A DNA stretch of 64,000 bases from CAIMUS01 sp046347625 (GTDB lineage Bacteria > Pseudomonadota > Gammaproteobacteria > Competibacterales > Competibacteraceae): positions 372,001 through 436,000 of the forward strand of contig JAXMFU010000001.1 of the NCBI GenBank assembly GCA_046347625.1. The letters are read 5' to 3'. Below are positions 9,527 through 17,801 of the stretch, piece by piece. The notes below the pieces were generated by a model. It was not told the origin of the DNA. It ran no database searches and saw only the letters and a list, made by a program, of their open reading frames with translations. Made by a program: the position numbers and the translations under genes. Within the stretch, counting starts at the first letter, position 1. Every line of letters starts with the position of its first letter.

Positions 9527-10222
9527 ATGCTGATCAAAACACCCACCGATATTCAGACCATCGCCTGGGAAGGTGAACTGGTCGCGCCCGAGATTATGAA
9601 ATCGGCCGGCACTGCCCGCTCGGTGGTAACGCTGGGCCGGCCGGAAATCTGGCCTGTGACGGAGGCGCTGGAATCACAAGTGGGTAAGCCCTGGGTTCCG
9701 CCACTCCGCAACGCCATGTTCTGGCTATTACGCCTGGCCTGCACCCTGCATCCGGTGGGGGGGCGCTTCAAGGAGATCGTCGCAGCCCAACAGAGCTTAA
9801 GCCTTGCGCCTGTCAAGCCGACCGCTCAGGCTGATTCCACCTATGCCTTCAGCCTGTTTCCCGAGCGCCTGACCACCGAGGAGCAGCGGGAAATGAACCT
9901 CTCACTCGGCCCGAAGTTGAAATTCCTCAAAATAGAGGCCGAAGGCGCGCAGGCCGGGACCAAGATCAGCTATCGTAAAGTGTTCCCTGTCATTCAGGGC
10001 TATGGCGCCGGCGAGCCGACAGCGTACTGGATTTTCAAACCGCACAGCAGCTATCCGCTGGAAGGCTGTCAGTTCGTCTATGCGGTGATAGCGGCAACGC
10101 TGGACGCCGGGGGCCTTCGCGGGGCTGTGGAATTGACAGTCAGCGTCGATACGGATTTTGGAATCATCCGTCTGGGTCTGCCGAGGGAAGCCAGGGCAGC
10201 GTTGAGTTTTACGGTTCAATAG
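9527..10222 (+). CDS. Hypothetical protein, 231 aa
   Basis: I do not recognise the family. The protein is soluble in character, with no signal peptide or membrane segment. It has a short Trp-rich stretch (KPWVPPLRNAMFWLLRLACTL) near residues 52-72 and a beta-rich C-terminal half. It starts 22 bases after the PIN toxin and has codon use like its neighbours, so it is probably expressed. It could belong to the TA transcript or be an independent gene. Confidence 0.6.
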   Translation: MLIKTPTDIQTIAWEGELVAPEIMKSAGTARSVVTLGRPEIWPVTEALESQVGKPWVPPLRNAMFWLLRLACTLHPVGGRFKEIVAAQQSLSLAPVKPTAQADSTYAFSLFPERLTTEEQREMNLSLGPKLKFLKIEAEGAQAGTKISYRKVFPVIQGYGAGEPTAYWIFKPHSSYPLEGCQFVYAVIAATLDAGGLRGAVELTVSVDTDFGIIRLGLPREARAALSFTVQ

Positions 10223-10275
10223 CGGATATCGCAGTATACTGCCTGCGACATCTTCACCAACCTTGGGTAGCGGCC

Positions 10276-11052
10276 ATGAGCGTGAATCAACTGGAAGCCC
10301 CCACCAAAACCATCATCTACCCCGACAGCGACGGCAAACCGATGGCCGATAACACCAAACAGTTCGAATGGATCGTCACCATTGCGGGTGGTCTCCAGGC
10401 CCTGTTTGCCGACAACCCTAATATCTTCGTCGCCGGTGACTTACTCTGGTATCCGGTGGAAGGGGATAACAAGACCCGGATTGCGCCGGATGCACTGGTA
10501 GCTTTCGGGCGACCCCAGGGGCACCGAGGTTCGTACAAGCAATGGGAAGAAGGCGGCATTGCGCCGCAGGTCGTCTTTGAAGTGCTGTCCCCGGATAATA
10601 CCCGCAAAGAGATGACAGAGAAATTGGCTTTCTATGATCGTTACGGCGTCGAGGAATATTACTTGTACGATCCCGATCATGGACGCCTGCAAGGCTGGTT
10701 GCGGCAGGGTGGGCGGTTAATGGAAATCCCCCGAATGCGTGGCTGGACCAGTCCCCGGTTGGGCATACACTTCGACTTGGATGGAATGGACTTATGCCTA
10801 ACCCGGCCGAATGGGCGACGTATTGTCAGTTATTTAGAATTGATGAGGCAGATTAAAAGCGCAGAGCAGCGAATCGAAAGCGCAAAACAGCAAGCTGAAA
10901 GCGCCAGACAGCGAATCGAAAGCGCAAAACAGCAAGCCGAAAGCGCCAGACACCGGGCCGAGCAGGAAGCGCAGCGCGCTGCAGCGGCCGAATCCGAACT
11001 GGCACGGCTACGAGAATTGCTGAAACAGCAAGGAATCGATTTCGCCGGATAA
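10276..11052 (+). CDS. Uma2-family (DUF820) nuclease-fold protein with coiled-coil tail
   Basis: The N-terminal 180 residues match the Uma2/DUF820 family, a PD-(D/E)XK-like fold common in cyanobacteria and repeat-rich genomes: RIAPDALVAFG, APQVVFEVLSPDNT, KLAFYDRYGVEEYYLYDPD. The cellular role is unknown. Residues about 190-245 form a coiled coil made of a nearly exact internal repeat (IESAKQQAESARQR twice), which is visible in the DNA as a direct repeat at about 10870-10960. Such tails vary in repeat number between relatives. The gene ends 23 bases before rsmD. Confidence 0.82.
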   Translation: MSVNQLEAPTKTIIYPDSDGKPMADNTKQFEWIVTIAGGLQALFADNPNIFVAGDLLWYPVEGDNKTRIAPDALVAFGRPQGHRGSYKQWEEGGIAPQVVFEVLSPDNTRKEMTEKLAFYDRYGVEEYYLYDPDHGRLQGWLRQGGRLMEIPRMRGWTSPRLGIHFDLDGMDLCLTRPNGRRIVSYLELMRQIKSAEQRIESAKQQAESARQRIESAKQQAESARHRAEQEAQRAAAAESELARLRELLKQQGIDFAG

Positions 11053-11075
11053 CGGCATCTTATCTCAGGTGGATA

Positions 11076-11639
11076 ATGGCCGGTCCTGGCAATCGATTGA
11101 GAATTATCGGCGGTCGCTGGCGGAGTCGGCGCCTGCATTTCCCCGATGTGGAAGGGCTGCGCCCGACCCCCGACCGGGTGCGTGAGACCCTGTTCAACTG
11201 GCTGGCGCCTTTGATCGAAGGCGCTTGCTGTCTGGATCTGTTCGCCGGCAGTGGCGCACTGGGAATCGAAGCGCTGTCGCGCGGCGCCGCCGAAGTGATA
11301 TTCATAGAACGCCGGCCGCCGGCGGTCCACCAGTTGCGGCAGAACCTGGCCCAACTGGGAGAGACTTCGGCCCAGGTCATCCAGGCCGATGCGCTGGTCT
11401 GGCTTGGTGGTCCGGCAAAACCCTTCGATATCGTATTTCTCGATCCCCCCTTCGGTTCCAATCTCTTGGTTCCCGCCTGTAAAAAGCTGGAACAAGGCGG
11501 CTGGCTGATCGATGGCGCCCGGCTCTATCTGGAAACCGTGCGGGATACCGGGAAGCTGGAATTACCGGAAAATTGGCAAGTCATACGGGAAAAAACCGCC
11601 GGCCAGGTAAGTTACCGTCTGGCGGTAAGAAACGCCTGA
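11076..11639 (+). CDS. rsmD: 16S rRNA (guanine(966)-N(2))-methyltransferase RsmD
   Basis: RsmD methylates G966 of 16S rRNA in the assembled 30S subunit, using S-adenosylmethionine. The 187-residue product has the typical start RIIGGRWRSRRL, the RPTPDRVRETLFNWL segment, the SAM motif LDLFAGSGALGIEALSRGA, and the catalytic FLDPPFG. Length is normal. The ATG follows an AGGTGG ribosome site. The order rsmD-coaD-ferredoxin is a common gammaproteobacterial arrangement. Confidence 0.96.
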   Translation: MAGPGNRLRIIGGRWRSRRLHFPDVEGLRPTPDRVRETLFNWLAPLIEGACCLDLFAGSGALGIEALSRGAAEVIFIERRPPAVHQLRQNLAQLGETSAQVIQADALVWLGGPAKPFDIVFLDPPFGSNLLVPACKKLEQGGWLIDGARLYLETVRDTGKLELPENWQVIREKTAGQVSYRLAVRNA

Positions 11640-11692
11640 GAGTGGCTGTTCTGTGCTAAGCTGGCGCTCCCCTCCGCTGTCTGGACACGCTT

Positions 11693-12190
11693 ATGTCGAT
11701 TACCGCCATTTATCCTGGAACCTTCGATCCGATTACCCGTGGGCATATCGATCTGGTGGAGCGCGGCGTGCTGATGTTCGACCGATTGATCGTGGGTGTA
11801 GCGGGCAATCCCGGGCCTGGCAAGCGCCCGCTGTTCACCCTGGAAGAGCGGGTCGAACTGGCCCGGATCGCGCTGGCCCATATACACGGTGTCGAGGTGG
11901 AAGGGTTCGATTGCCTGCTGATCGACTTTGCCCGGCAGGTCGGTGCCCGGGTAATCGTGCGCGGCTTGCGGGCGGTCTCCGATTTCGAGTACGAATTTCA
12001 ACTGGCCAGCATGAACCGCCGCCTGAATCCGGGCATCGAGACTATTTTCATGACGCCCGCCGAGCAATATGCCTTTATCTCATCCAGCCTGGTGCGTGAA
12101 GTTTCCAGACTGAGCGGCGATGTCTCCGCGTTCGTGCATCCGCGGGTACAGGCGGCGCTGACCGAGAAGTATGCCGCCGTTAAAGGCTAA
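11693..12190 (+). CDS. coaD: Phosphopantetheine adenylyltransferase CoaD
   Basis: CoaD transfers AMP from ATP to 4'-phosphopantetheine, the fourth step of coenzyme A synthesis. The 165 residues contain the nucleotidyltransferase motif YPGTFDPITRGHIDL, VRGLRAVSDFEYEFQ, and the ISSSLVREV motif. Length is typical. The last codons (VKG, stop) are already part of a 7-base tandem repeat that fills the downstream spacer, so the C-terminal tail may have been changed by repeat expansion. Confidence 0.97.
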   Translation: MSITAIYPGTFDPITRGHIDLVERGVLMFDRLIVGVAGNPGPGKRPLFTLEERVELARIALAHIHGVEVEGFDCLLIDFARQVGARVIVRGLRAVSDFEYEFQLASMNRRLNPGIETIFMTPAEQYAFISSSLVREVSRLSGDVSAFVHPRVQAALTEKYAAVKG

Positions 12191-12257
12191 AGGTTAAAGG
12201 CTAAAGGTTAAAGGCTAAAGGTTAAAGGTTAAAGGCTAAAGGTTAAAGGCTAAAGGT
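12181..12257. repeat. Tandem repeat TAAAGGY, 11 copies
   Basis: Eleven uninterrupted copies of the 7-base unit TAAAGGC or TAAAGGT run from inside the last codons of coaD into the spacer. Units end in C or T in a near-alternating order. Because each unit contains TAA, copy-number change cannot extend CoaD. Confidence 0.95.
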
Positions 12258-12463
12258 AGGATGGGCAAAGCGAAGCGTGCCCATCAAGTCTGTCGGGCAC
12301 ATCCTGTGCCCGACCTACTGTTCTTCCAGCATGCCGGCCGAATTCGCGAGCAAGCTCGCTCCTACACCATGACTGAATTCAGGCGCAAAGACACTGTCTA
12401 TCGGGATGGGCTGGAAACCTTGTTACCCGATCCGACAAGAATCCTTATGAGCGAGGCATTTTT
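12258..12463. repeat. Spacer with intergenic palindromes
   Basis: No gene is seen. The stretch GTAGGATGGGCAAAGCGAAG followed by CGTGCCCATC (about 12255-12285) is half of a palindrome found complete at 61892-61925. A GTCGGGCACA/TGTGCCCGAC hairpin follows at about 12292-12319, and a GCGAGCAAGCTCGCTCCTAC palindrome lies at about 12346-12365. Confidence 0.65.
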
Positions 12464-12718
12464 ATGGCTTTGTCGATTACCGACGAATGCATCAATTGTG
12501 ATGTCTGTGAACCGGAATGCCCCAACCAGGCGATTTCCCAAGGACCGGAGATCTACGAAATCGATCCCAACAAATGCACCGAATGCGTCGGGCATTTCGA
12601 TACTCCCCAGTGCGTGGCGGTCTGTCCGGTCGAATGTATTATCCCTCACCCCAATCATCTCGAAACCCGCGAGCAATTACTGCTGAAATACTGGCGTCTC
12701 ACCGGCGCGACGGCTTGA
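12464..12718 (+). CDS. yfhL: YfhL-family 2[4Fe-4S] ferredoxin
   Basis: An 84-residue ferredoxin with two iron-sulfur cluster motifs: CINCDVCEPECP near the N-terminus, and KCTECVGHFDTPQCVAVCP, which has the longer spacing typical of the YfhL/Allochromatium-type group. It carries electrons at low potential; its partners cannot be told from the sequence. The ATG follows GAGCGAGGC. It commonly follows coaD in gammaproteobacteria. Confidence 0.94.
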   Translation: MALSITDECINCDVCEPECPNQAISQGPEIYEIDPNKCTECVGHFDTPQCVAVCPVECIIPHPNHLETREQLLLKYWRLTGATA

Positions 12719-12792
12719 TCTTAGTTTGACTATCCGGTTTTTCCCCGTGACCGGTAATATTTGTAGGGTGCGCTCTGCGCACCGGATCTGGT

Positions 12793-12853
12793 GTAGCCTG
12801 GATGGAGCGAAGCTTGCGAAGCGTAATCCAGGTTTCTTTGTTCGGAGAAACCA
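12793..12853. repeat. Interspersed repeat, copy 1 (GTAGCCTGGATGGAGC type)
   Basis: A unit of about 60 bases starting GTAGCCTGGATGGAGCGAAG and ending near GAGAAACCA. A second, nearly identical copy in the same orientation is at 19242-19302. The two bracket the patch that holds the TA and methyltransferase genes. Confidence 0.85.
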
Positions 12854-12879
12854 ATGAGCAATGATCCGATTCTAGTCTT

Positions 12880-12946
12880 GTAGGGTGGGCACGGCCCACC
12901 ATGCTAACCGGGGATCAAAGGGAAACGTGGGCCATGCCCACTCTAC
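12880..12946. repeat. REP-type palindrome (GTAGGGTGGGCACGGCCCACC type)
   Basis: Two inverted GTAGGGTGGGC/GCCCACYCTAC modules about 25 bases apart. Related pairs occur at 13640-13694 (cut short), 21570-21636 and 34416-34481, with single halves near 41804 and 42175. The copies at 12880 and 13640 share the same inner sequence and flank the PIN toxin-antitoxin pair directly. Confidence 0.85.
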
Positions 12947-12960
12947 CGGGCTAATGCGCC

Positions 12961-13374
12961 TTACGTGAACTGCTCTACAGCCTGGACGGCTGTCACGATG
13001 GGGATGCCTTGGTAGTGTGTGAGTGCGAGTAGATCCTCGTCACCGGAGACGAGCAGATCGACTTGGGCGGCGAGGGCCAGGGCGAGCACCATGTCATCAT
13101 CGGGATCACGGCAGACCGGTGCAGCCAGTGGTGGTGGTTCGATCACCTCGGCCAATTGCCGCACTTCGGCCAGCACACGTTCGCGCGACGTATTCGAGCG
13201 TGTCAGGATTGCAGCGAACTTTGCACGGCCGATGACCGCCTGCAGTTCGGCCAGCAACGCCGGACTGCTGACCAGGCCGAGCGTGGCGGCGCGGACATGC
13301 GTCAGCAACACATGCGGCGCCCCGTGCCAGAACAGGCCGGAGAGCAGCACATTCGTATCAATCACCGCCCGCAT
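12961..13374 (-). CDS. PIN-domain toxin (COG1569-like)
   Basis: A 137-residue PIN-domain protein of the putative toxin group COG1569. It shows VIDTNVLLSGL (first Asp), SSPALLAELQ, and CRDPDDDMVLALA followed by LLVSGDEDLL. It is predicted to be a Mg-dependent RNase. The ATG lies inside the end of the upstream gene (17-base overlap), so the two are co-translated. The pair sits between direct copies of a REP palindrome and next to a shattered 5-oxoprolinase gene, which suggests acquisition as a unit. Confidence 0.88.
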   Translation of the reverse strand: MRAVIDTNVLLSGLFWHGAPHVLLTHVRAATLGLVSSPALLAELQAVIGRAKFAAILTRSNTSRERVLAEVRQLAEVIEPPPLAAPVCRDPDDDMVLALALAAQVDLLVSGDEDLLALTHYQGIPIVTAVQAVEQFT

Positions 13375-13606
13375 GCTGCCTACGCTCCGCGCGTGCTGCC
13401 TTTACCTCGGTGTTGATTTCTTCCATCGACATCGGCGGGATACCGGCAGCAGCCACCCGATCGGCGATAGACAGCAGCGCATCGGCCGCCTGCTTGCGCC
13501 GGATGGCGTCATTGAGCAGACGCTCCAGCGCTCGTGGCGTCAGCAGCCCTGCATCGCGTGCTGCCTGCACGGTCGAATCGGGCAATTCAATCTGAATCGT
13601 CGTCAT
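13358..13606 (-). CDS. Putative antitoxin partner of the PIN toxin
   Basis: An 82-residue protein beginning MTTIQIELPDSTVQAARDAG, a beta-strand plus helix start like ribbon-helix-helix or AbrB-like antitoxins, followed by a helical acidic tail. No catalytic motif is seen. Position (just upstream of and overlapping the PIN gene) and size fit an antitoxin that autorepresses the pair. The family is not named with confidence. Confidence 0.78.
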   Translation of the reverse strand: MTTIQIELPDSTVQAARDAGLLTPRALERLLNDAIRRKQAADALLSIADRVAAAGIPPMSMEEINTEVKAARAERRQHAGGD

Positions 13607-13639
13607 AGTCAGGTCTCCTGCGCGCTGATGCGCAGTCTT

Positions 13640-13694
13640 GTAGGGTGGGCACGGCCCACCATTCTAACCGGGGTTCAAAGGAAAATGTGGGCCA
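13640..13694. repeat. REP-type palindrome, truncated at a pseudogene junction
   Basis: The copy matches 12880-12936 for about 55 bases and then stops at GTGGGCCAT, exactly where the hydantoinase B-like remnant begins. The repeat therefore marks the breakpoint. Confidence 0.8.
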
Positions 13695-13929
13695 TCACCA
13701 GGGTGCGGAAGACATACAGTACCGCCGCCTTGCAGACCGCCGTGGGCGCATTGAAATTACCGGCCTGTTGTGACGAAGTGCCGCTGAAGTCGATGACCGC
13801 GCTACGCCGTTCCCGATCGAGGCGGATGGCGACCTGGATCATGCTGCCGTCGTCCATTTCATAGCTGAAGACGCCGTCTCGCAACCGGTCCAGTACCCGC
13901 CGGACCTGTTCCTCGGCATTGTCCTGCAC
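13690..13929 (-). pseudogene. 5-oxoprolinase / hydantoinase B middle fragment
   Basis: About 80 residues read QDNAEEQVRRVLDRLRDGVF, then DDGSMIQVAI and VIDFSGTSSQQAGNFNAP, which is characteristic of the HyuB half of ATP-dependent 5-oxoprolinase (opening of 5-oxoproline to glutamate). Both ends are missing: the downstream side runs into a REP palindrome and the upstream side into unrelated sequence. A second piece of what is probably the same gene is at 19307-19861 on the same strand. About 200 residues between the two pieces are absent. Confidence 0.85.
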
Positions 13930-13996
13930 ACTCCCTTCGCGCGCAGCTCGTTCCTACTGCATAATGCTTTAGAATTGCATCCACCTAATCATTACA

Positions 13997-14665
13997 GTGG
14001 TAACCAGAGGTAATCCGTTGGACTTTATAGCGCAGCCAGACGACAAATTCCGACTGGGTGACTTCCTAATTCGGTCGTTCGGTGATACGGACTGGACCGA
14101 TTTTCGAGCAGCGGTCGCTTTCGTCAAGCGTTCTGGCACCAAGCATATTCGTGAAGCGCTGGCGGCGTTCTCGAAGCGGGCACGGGTACGCATTTCCGTC
14201 GGTATTGACAGCGGAGGGACATCGATAGAAGGGTTACAGGACCTTATCGCCGCTGTTGGAACAACCGGCCAGATCTGGGTGTTCCATAATGCTAACAATT
14301 CAACCTTCCACCCCAAAATCTACCTCTTCAAAAACACGAGCGCTGCTGATCTGGTTATCGGTTCCGGCAATCTTACCGAAGGCGGACTTTACACCAACTA
14401 CGAGGCGAGCGTTCGGCTGAAGCTCGACCTGTCGCGATCAGAGCATCGAGCATTGCTGGCAAGTGCCGAAGCAGCACTCGACCGGTGGAGCACGCTGCAA
14501 TCAGGCATCTGCTTGGCCCTTGATCATAATCTAGGCAGGCTTGCGAAATGTCAGAATTTCCTCGGACGCCATCGCATTCTTCCTGAAGATTTCCCTGGAC
14601 ACGAGCATATCCATCGACAGCGCCTCGGCGATGTCGAAGCCCGCCATACGGGCAATATCCTGTAG
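13997..14665 (+). CDS. PLD-superfamily nuclease fragment (restriction-endonuclease-like)
   Basis: The first 170 residues contain one phospholipase D-type active site, FHPKIYLFKNTSAADLVIGSGNLTEGG (His 105, Lys 107, GSGN 122-125), preceded by AVAFVKRSGTKHIREAL. Such single-HKD proteins include metal-independent restriction enzymes like BfiI, in which two subunits form one site. The track start is GTG; a TTG at 14018 after AGAGG may be the true start. From about residue 175 the frame is simply the antisense of the methyltransferase gene, so the C-terminal DNA-recognition half is probably lost. It converges on two methyltransferase genes, which supports a decayed restriction-modification locus. 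Confidence 0.75.
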   Translation: MVTRGNPLDFIAQPDDKFRLGDFLIRSFGDTDWTDFRAAVAFVKRSGTKHIREALAAFSKRARVRISVGIDSGGTSIEGLQDLIAAVGTTGQIWVFHNANNSTFHPKIYLFKNTSAADLVIGSGNLTEGGLYTNYEASVRLKLDLSRSEHRALLASAEAALDRWSTLQSGICLALDHNLGRLAKCQNFLGRHRILPEDFPGHEHIHRQRLGDVEARHTGNIL

Positions 14666-16132
14666 GAGCGAAGCGGTGGGGATATCGACGCGATGCCCGC
14701 CCGCGATCGTATGATTGTTGCCAACGACCGCAAAAGCGAAACACCCAGGCTTCAAGGCCCGGTACATGCCCCCAATCACCTCCTTCATATCGAAGAAGTA
14801 TTTCGCCAACAGTGCCGGTAGATTGCGACGGCGGAAGCCCACATCGGCGGCAGCATTCAGGGAATCGATGCGACGAATAAGCGCTTGCACGGTGTGGGGA
14901 AGCGTCTGTTCCTCATTTTCGAAGCGTGCCCAGTAAGCCCGTCGCAGGCTTTCGGATACTTCCCGATTTCCAATCATCAACTGGTCGCGGGCACGATGTT
15001 CCGGTCGCGGCAGCAATCCCAGGTAACACAGGCTCAAGCGATCGGTGTCGAGATACGGCAAAGCCGTCGCGTAGGGTGGCGACGTAATCACGACATCGAC
15101 CGAGTTCTCACCCCAAACTTCCCCGCACCGCTTCGCATCGCCTTCGATAATAGCGAAAGCCATGTTCCGAAGCGGCCCGTTCTGATAGAGAAAGGCCAGA
15201 ACCGCCCGGATGGAGCGGCTCAGTTCCTCTAAAAACTCCTTCTTGGGGTCGATTTCAATATCGAGCCGGATGTCCTTGCGCACGCGCAGGTCGTCGTCTT
15301 TCTGCCAGGAGACACGGCGTAGGATGTTGCTGAGTGATACACGCATGAGGTCCTGCGCTCGCTCATCGGTAACTTGTGTGATGGCCCTGCTGATATCATC
15401 GAGGCCGGCCAGCACATCTTCCGAAAACCAGGCGTAAAGATAGTTCTGGTCAGCCTTTGGCAGGCTCTCCAGGTAGTCCAGCCGCCTGGCTTTGCGCCTC
15501 TCCACCGTGAGCAGTTCAGCACGCACCTGTTCGTAGGCCGCTTTCAGTTTCTCGGCATCAGCCGTCAGGAGTTTACACTTGACCTTTCCGAGAAAGACTG
15601 AAAGTGGATTCAGATCGATACCAAGACCACGGCAGCCTGCCAGTAAGGACTCGACGACCGTGGTGCCGCTTCCGCTCATAGGGTCGGCCACGACCCCGCC
15701 TGGCGGTGTTTCAGAGATATTGATCAGCGAGCGTACAAGCTGCGGAAAGAACTTGCCGCGATACTCATGAATGCCATGTGTGCCATAGCGCAGGCAGCGC
15801 CGGTTGGGAAGAGGAATCTCACCGTGGAAGGGTAACTGCTTTCTGAGCGTATCGAGTGCGATGCCGTTCCTTACCACATTGACAGTCGATTCGCGCCGGG
15901 ACTGTTCGGTCACGACTCTGCACGAATCGTACTCGACCGTTTCCCAATAGGCTAGACGACCCACCAGGTCGCACTGCGCACGGGCCGACTGAAGTTCGAA
16001 GTCGATGCTCATTTCCTCGAACAGCCCCATCGGGCGTGGTTCGGCGCCACCGATGGCCCGCAGTTCCCGTAGCGCCAACACTCTCTCGAAAGGCTGGATA
16101 TAAGGCTTCATCCTGAGCCGCAGTGTGTTCAT
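14531..16132 (-). CDS. DNA methyltransferase (SPPY type, N4-cytosine-like), second gene
   Basis: A 533-residue site-specific DNA methyltransferase. The SAM motif I is ADPMSGSGTTVVESL (residues about 149-163) followed by GLGIDLNPLS. The catalytic motif IV is ITSPPY, about 200 residues later. SPPY is typical of N4-methylcytosine enzymes, though some adenine enzymes also carry it. A THGIHEYRGKFFPQL segment precedes motif I and is shared in form with the upstream enzyme. The ATG overlaps the end of the upstream methyltransferase by four bases. The 3' end converges with and overlaps the PLD nuclease fragment. Confidence 0.88.
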   Translation of the reverse strand: MNTLRLRMKPYIQPFERVLALRELRAIGGAEPRPMGLFEEMSIDFELQSARAQCDLVGRLAYWETVEYDSCRVVTEQSRRESTVNVVRNGIALDTLRKQLPFHGEIPLPNRRCLRYGTHGIHEYRGKFFPQLVRSLINISETPPGGVVADPMSGSGTTVVESLLAGCRGLGIDLNPLSVFLGKVKCKLLTADAEKLKAAYEQVRAELLTVERRKARRLDYLESLPKADQNYLYAWFSEDVLAGLDDISRAITQVTDERAQDLMRVSLSNILRRVSWQKDDDLRVRKDIRLDIEIDPKKEFLEELSRSIRAVLAFLYQNGPLRNMAFAIIEGDAKRCGEVWGENSVDVVITSPPYATALPYLDTDRLSLCYLGLLPRPEHRARDQLMIGNREVSESLRRAYWARFENEEQTLPHTVQALIRRIDSLNAAADVGFRRRNLPALLAKYFFDMKEVIGGMYRALKPGCFAFAVVGNNHTIAGGHRVDIPTASLLQDIARMAGFDIAEALSMDMLVSREIFRKNAMASEEILTFRKPA

Positions 16133-17547
16133 GTCCTGCCTCCACGATTTTCGAGAATCAGGATGTTCTCGGTCTTGATTTTGCCAATGGCCGGGTTGAA
16201 AGCTTTCTTGCTGGCCTGCATCGTGCGGTCGATGCGCATGGCTTCGACAAAGCCGGCCGTCTGCCCGGCTGCGCTGATCAGGTCGGCATTATTGATCCGT
16301 TGCCCCTTGAGCGTCGAATCACCTACCACGAAACAAGCGTAGCCGCCTGGTTTCAGTGAGGCTACAAGCCAGCGCAGGATTTTGGCGAATTCCGCCTTGA
16401 AGGTTTCGGCGGTGGCGCCGTTCCTGCCGTTGCTGCTGTACTTGCGATGGCTGCCGATCTCTTCCCGTTTGAACTTCGGCTGGTCCATGCCAAGCCAGAC
16501 CATCCGCGTCATATGATAGAGATGATAGCTGTAGGCATTCGGATACGGCGGAGAACAGACCACCAGATCCAGTCGTGGAATCTCGGGTAGATCGAGAAGA
16601 TTCGCCGCAATCACCTTGCAACGGAAGCGTGGTTCGACCAGTTGCGAGAACTCGATCGCAGCCTTTGTCACCTGTTCGAGCGAGCGCGCGAAGCGCCGTA
16701 ATGTTTCGCCCGTCGGAATGTTCTTGTCCCGACGGACATAGCGGGTATCGGAGTCCTGTTTCGAGACGGCTACTACAATGGCCGAGAATGCGGTTAGGGC
16801 GAGATTACGCGCCGGCTCGCCGGCAACCCCTCGACACCAGGCCAGCACCTCGGCAAGCTCTTCGATGATATGCGACTCGAACCAGAAATCGAGCTTGTCG
16901 AAATCAGGTCGCCACGCGGTGGAGACGAAGCGTGGTGCCGGAAAAAGATCGCCTTCACCGGTCGGCAGCAGCGAATCCCCCAGCGTTCTGGCGCGTTGTG
17001 CCAGCGCCAGCAGGTCCGAAGCCTCGGCTTCGGAAATGACCGTGGTTTTGGACTTCGATATCAGGCAGGCCAGCGGATTGGCATCGATACCCACGGCGTG
17101 ACGCTTGAGCGTAAGGGCCTCGACCAGGGTAGTACCGCTGCCGCAGAAGATGTCCGCCACGGTATCGCCCACGCTGGACAGTTCCTGGATAAGTGCATTC
17201 GGTATCTGGGGAATAAATTTTGCCGGGTAGGGGTGAATACCGTGGGTGAGGTAACTGGTCTTGGCATCGGCGAAATCCCAGTCGATGGCGGCCAACTTGC
17301 CCAGATAAGGGGTACGTGGCTCCCCGGCAACAAGCACCAAAGGCTGCTCGGCCTCCGTTGATGCCTGCGCGAAGTTGACTACGGCCTGGGCCTCGACCGG
17401 GGTGAAGTATCGCCAGCCATGCCGGTCGCGATGAGGCTCCCGAACAAGGCCGGCGCGCAGCCAGCGGAGCAAAGTATCCTTGTGCACGCCCGCAAGACGG
17501 GCAACTTCGGCTGTAGAAAGGCGTTGGGATGCATCTATAGGGTTCAT
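16129..17547 (-). CDS. DNA methyltransferase with MerR-like N-terminal HTH, first gene
   Basis: A 472-residue methyltransferase that begins with a MerR/excisionase-like helix-turn-helix (residues 11-55, STAEVARLAGVHKDTLLRWL). Then come THGIHPYPAKFIPQ, motif I VADIFCGSGTTLVEAL (129-144) with GIDANPLA, and motif IV VCSPPYPNAYSY near 330. The N-terminal HTH could be autoregulatory or aid target recognition. With the downstream gene it forms a two-methyltransferase operon; BfiI-type systems with an asymmetric site also carry two N4-cytosine enzymes and a PLD nuclease. That parallel is an inference from domain content. Confidence 0.88.
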   Translation of the reverse strand: MNPIDASQRLSTAEVARLAGVHKDTLLRWLRAGLVREPHRDRHGWRYFTPVEAQAVVNFAQASTEAEQPLVLVAGEPRTPYLGKLAAIDWDFADAKTSYLTHGIHPYPAKFIPQIPNALIQELSSVGDTVADIFCGSGTTLVEALTLKRHAVGIDANPLACLISKSKTTVISEAEASDLLALAQRARTLGDSLLPTGEGDLFPAPRFVSTAWRPDFDKLDFWFESHIIEELAEVLAWCRGVAGEPARNLALTAFSAIVVAVSKQDSDTRYVRRDKNIPTGETLRRFARSLEQVTKAAIEFSQLVEPRFRCKVIAANLLDLPEIPRLDLVVCSPPYPNAYSYHLYHMTRMVWLGMDQPKFKREEIGSHRKYSSNGRNGATAETFKAEFAKILRWLVASLKPGGYACFVVGDSTLKGQRINNADLISAAGQTAGFVEAMRIDRTMQASKKAFNPAIGKIKTENILILENRGGRT

Positions 17548-17591
17548 TTGCCTATACTTGCGTATACTTGTGTGGGTGTAAAGGGAATCCT

Positions 17592-17710
17592 GGCGTTTTC
17601 CAAGCTTGCTGCTGACTACTGGAGCGAAGATGAGCGCGGCGAGTTGGCAGCATGAATTGCTGCAAATCCAGAGAATCCAGAGGCAGATTTCCGGCTCCGA
17701 ACAAAGAACT
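17592..17710 (+). pseudogene. Decayed partial copy of the RelE-like toxin gene
   Basis: The sequence from GTTTTCCAAGCTTGCTGCTG onward matches the 5' part of the toxin gene at 18595-18706 almost base for base at first, then with changes including a TGA stop where the intact gene reads TGG. It is a non-coding relic of the same or a closely related toxin gene, about 1 kb upstream of the intact copy. Confidence 0.85.
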
Positions 17711-17773
17711 TAGCATGGCAATTTTATTTCTATTATTTCTATTATCAGTCAGTTAGCTGAATCATGTTGACGG

Positions 17774-17794
17774 GTGTACTGTCAAACAGTACAC
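17774..17794. promoter_or_regulatory. Palindromic operator candidate upstream of higB
   Basis: A perfect inverted repeat GTGTACTG-TCAAA-CAGTACAC ends seven bases before the higB start codon. HigA-type antitoxins bind such palindromes to repress their operon. Confidence 0.7.
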
Positions 17795-17801
17795 TCTTGG
17801 C

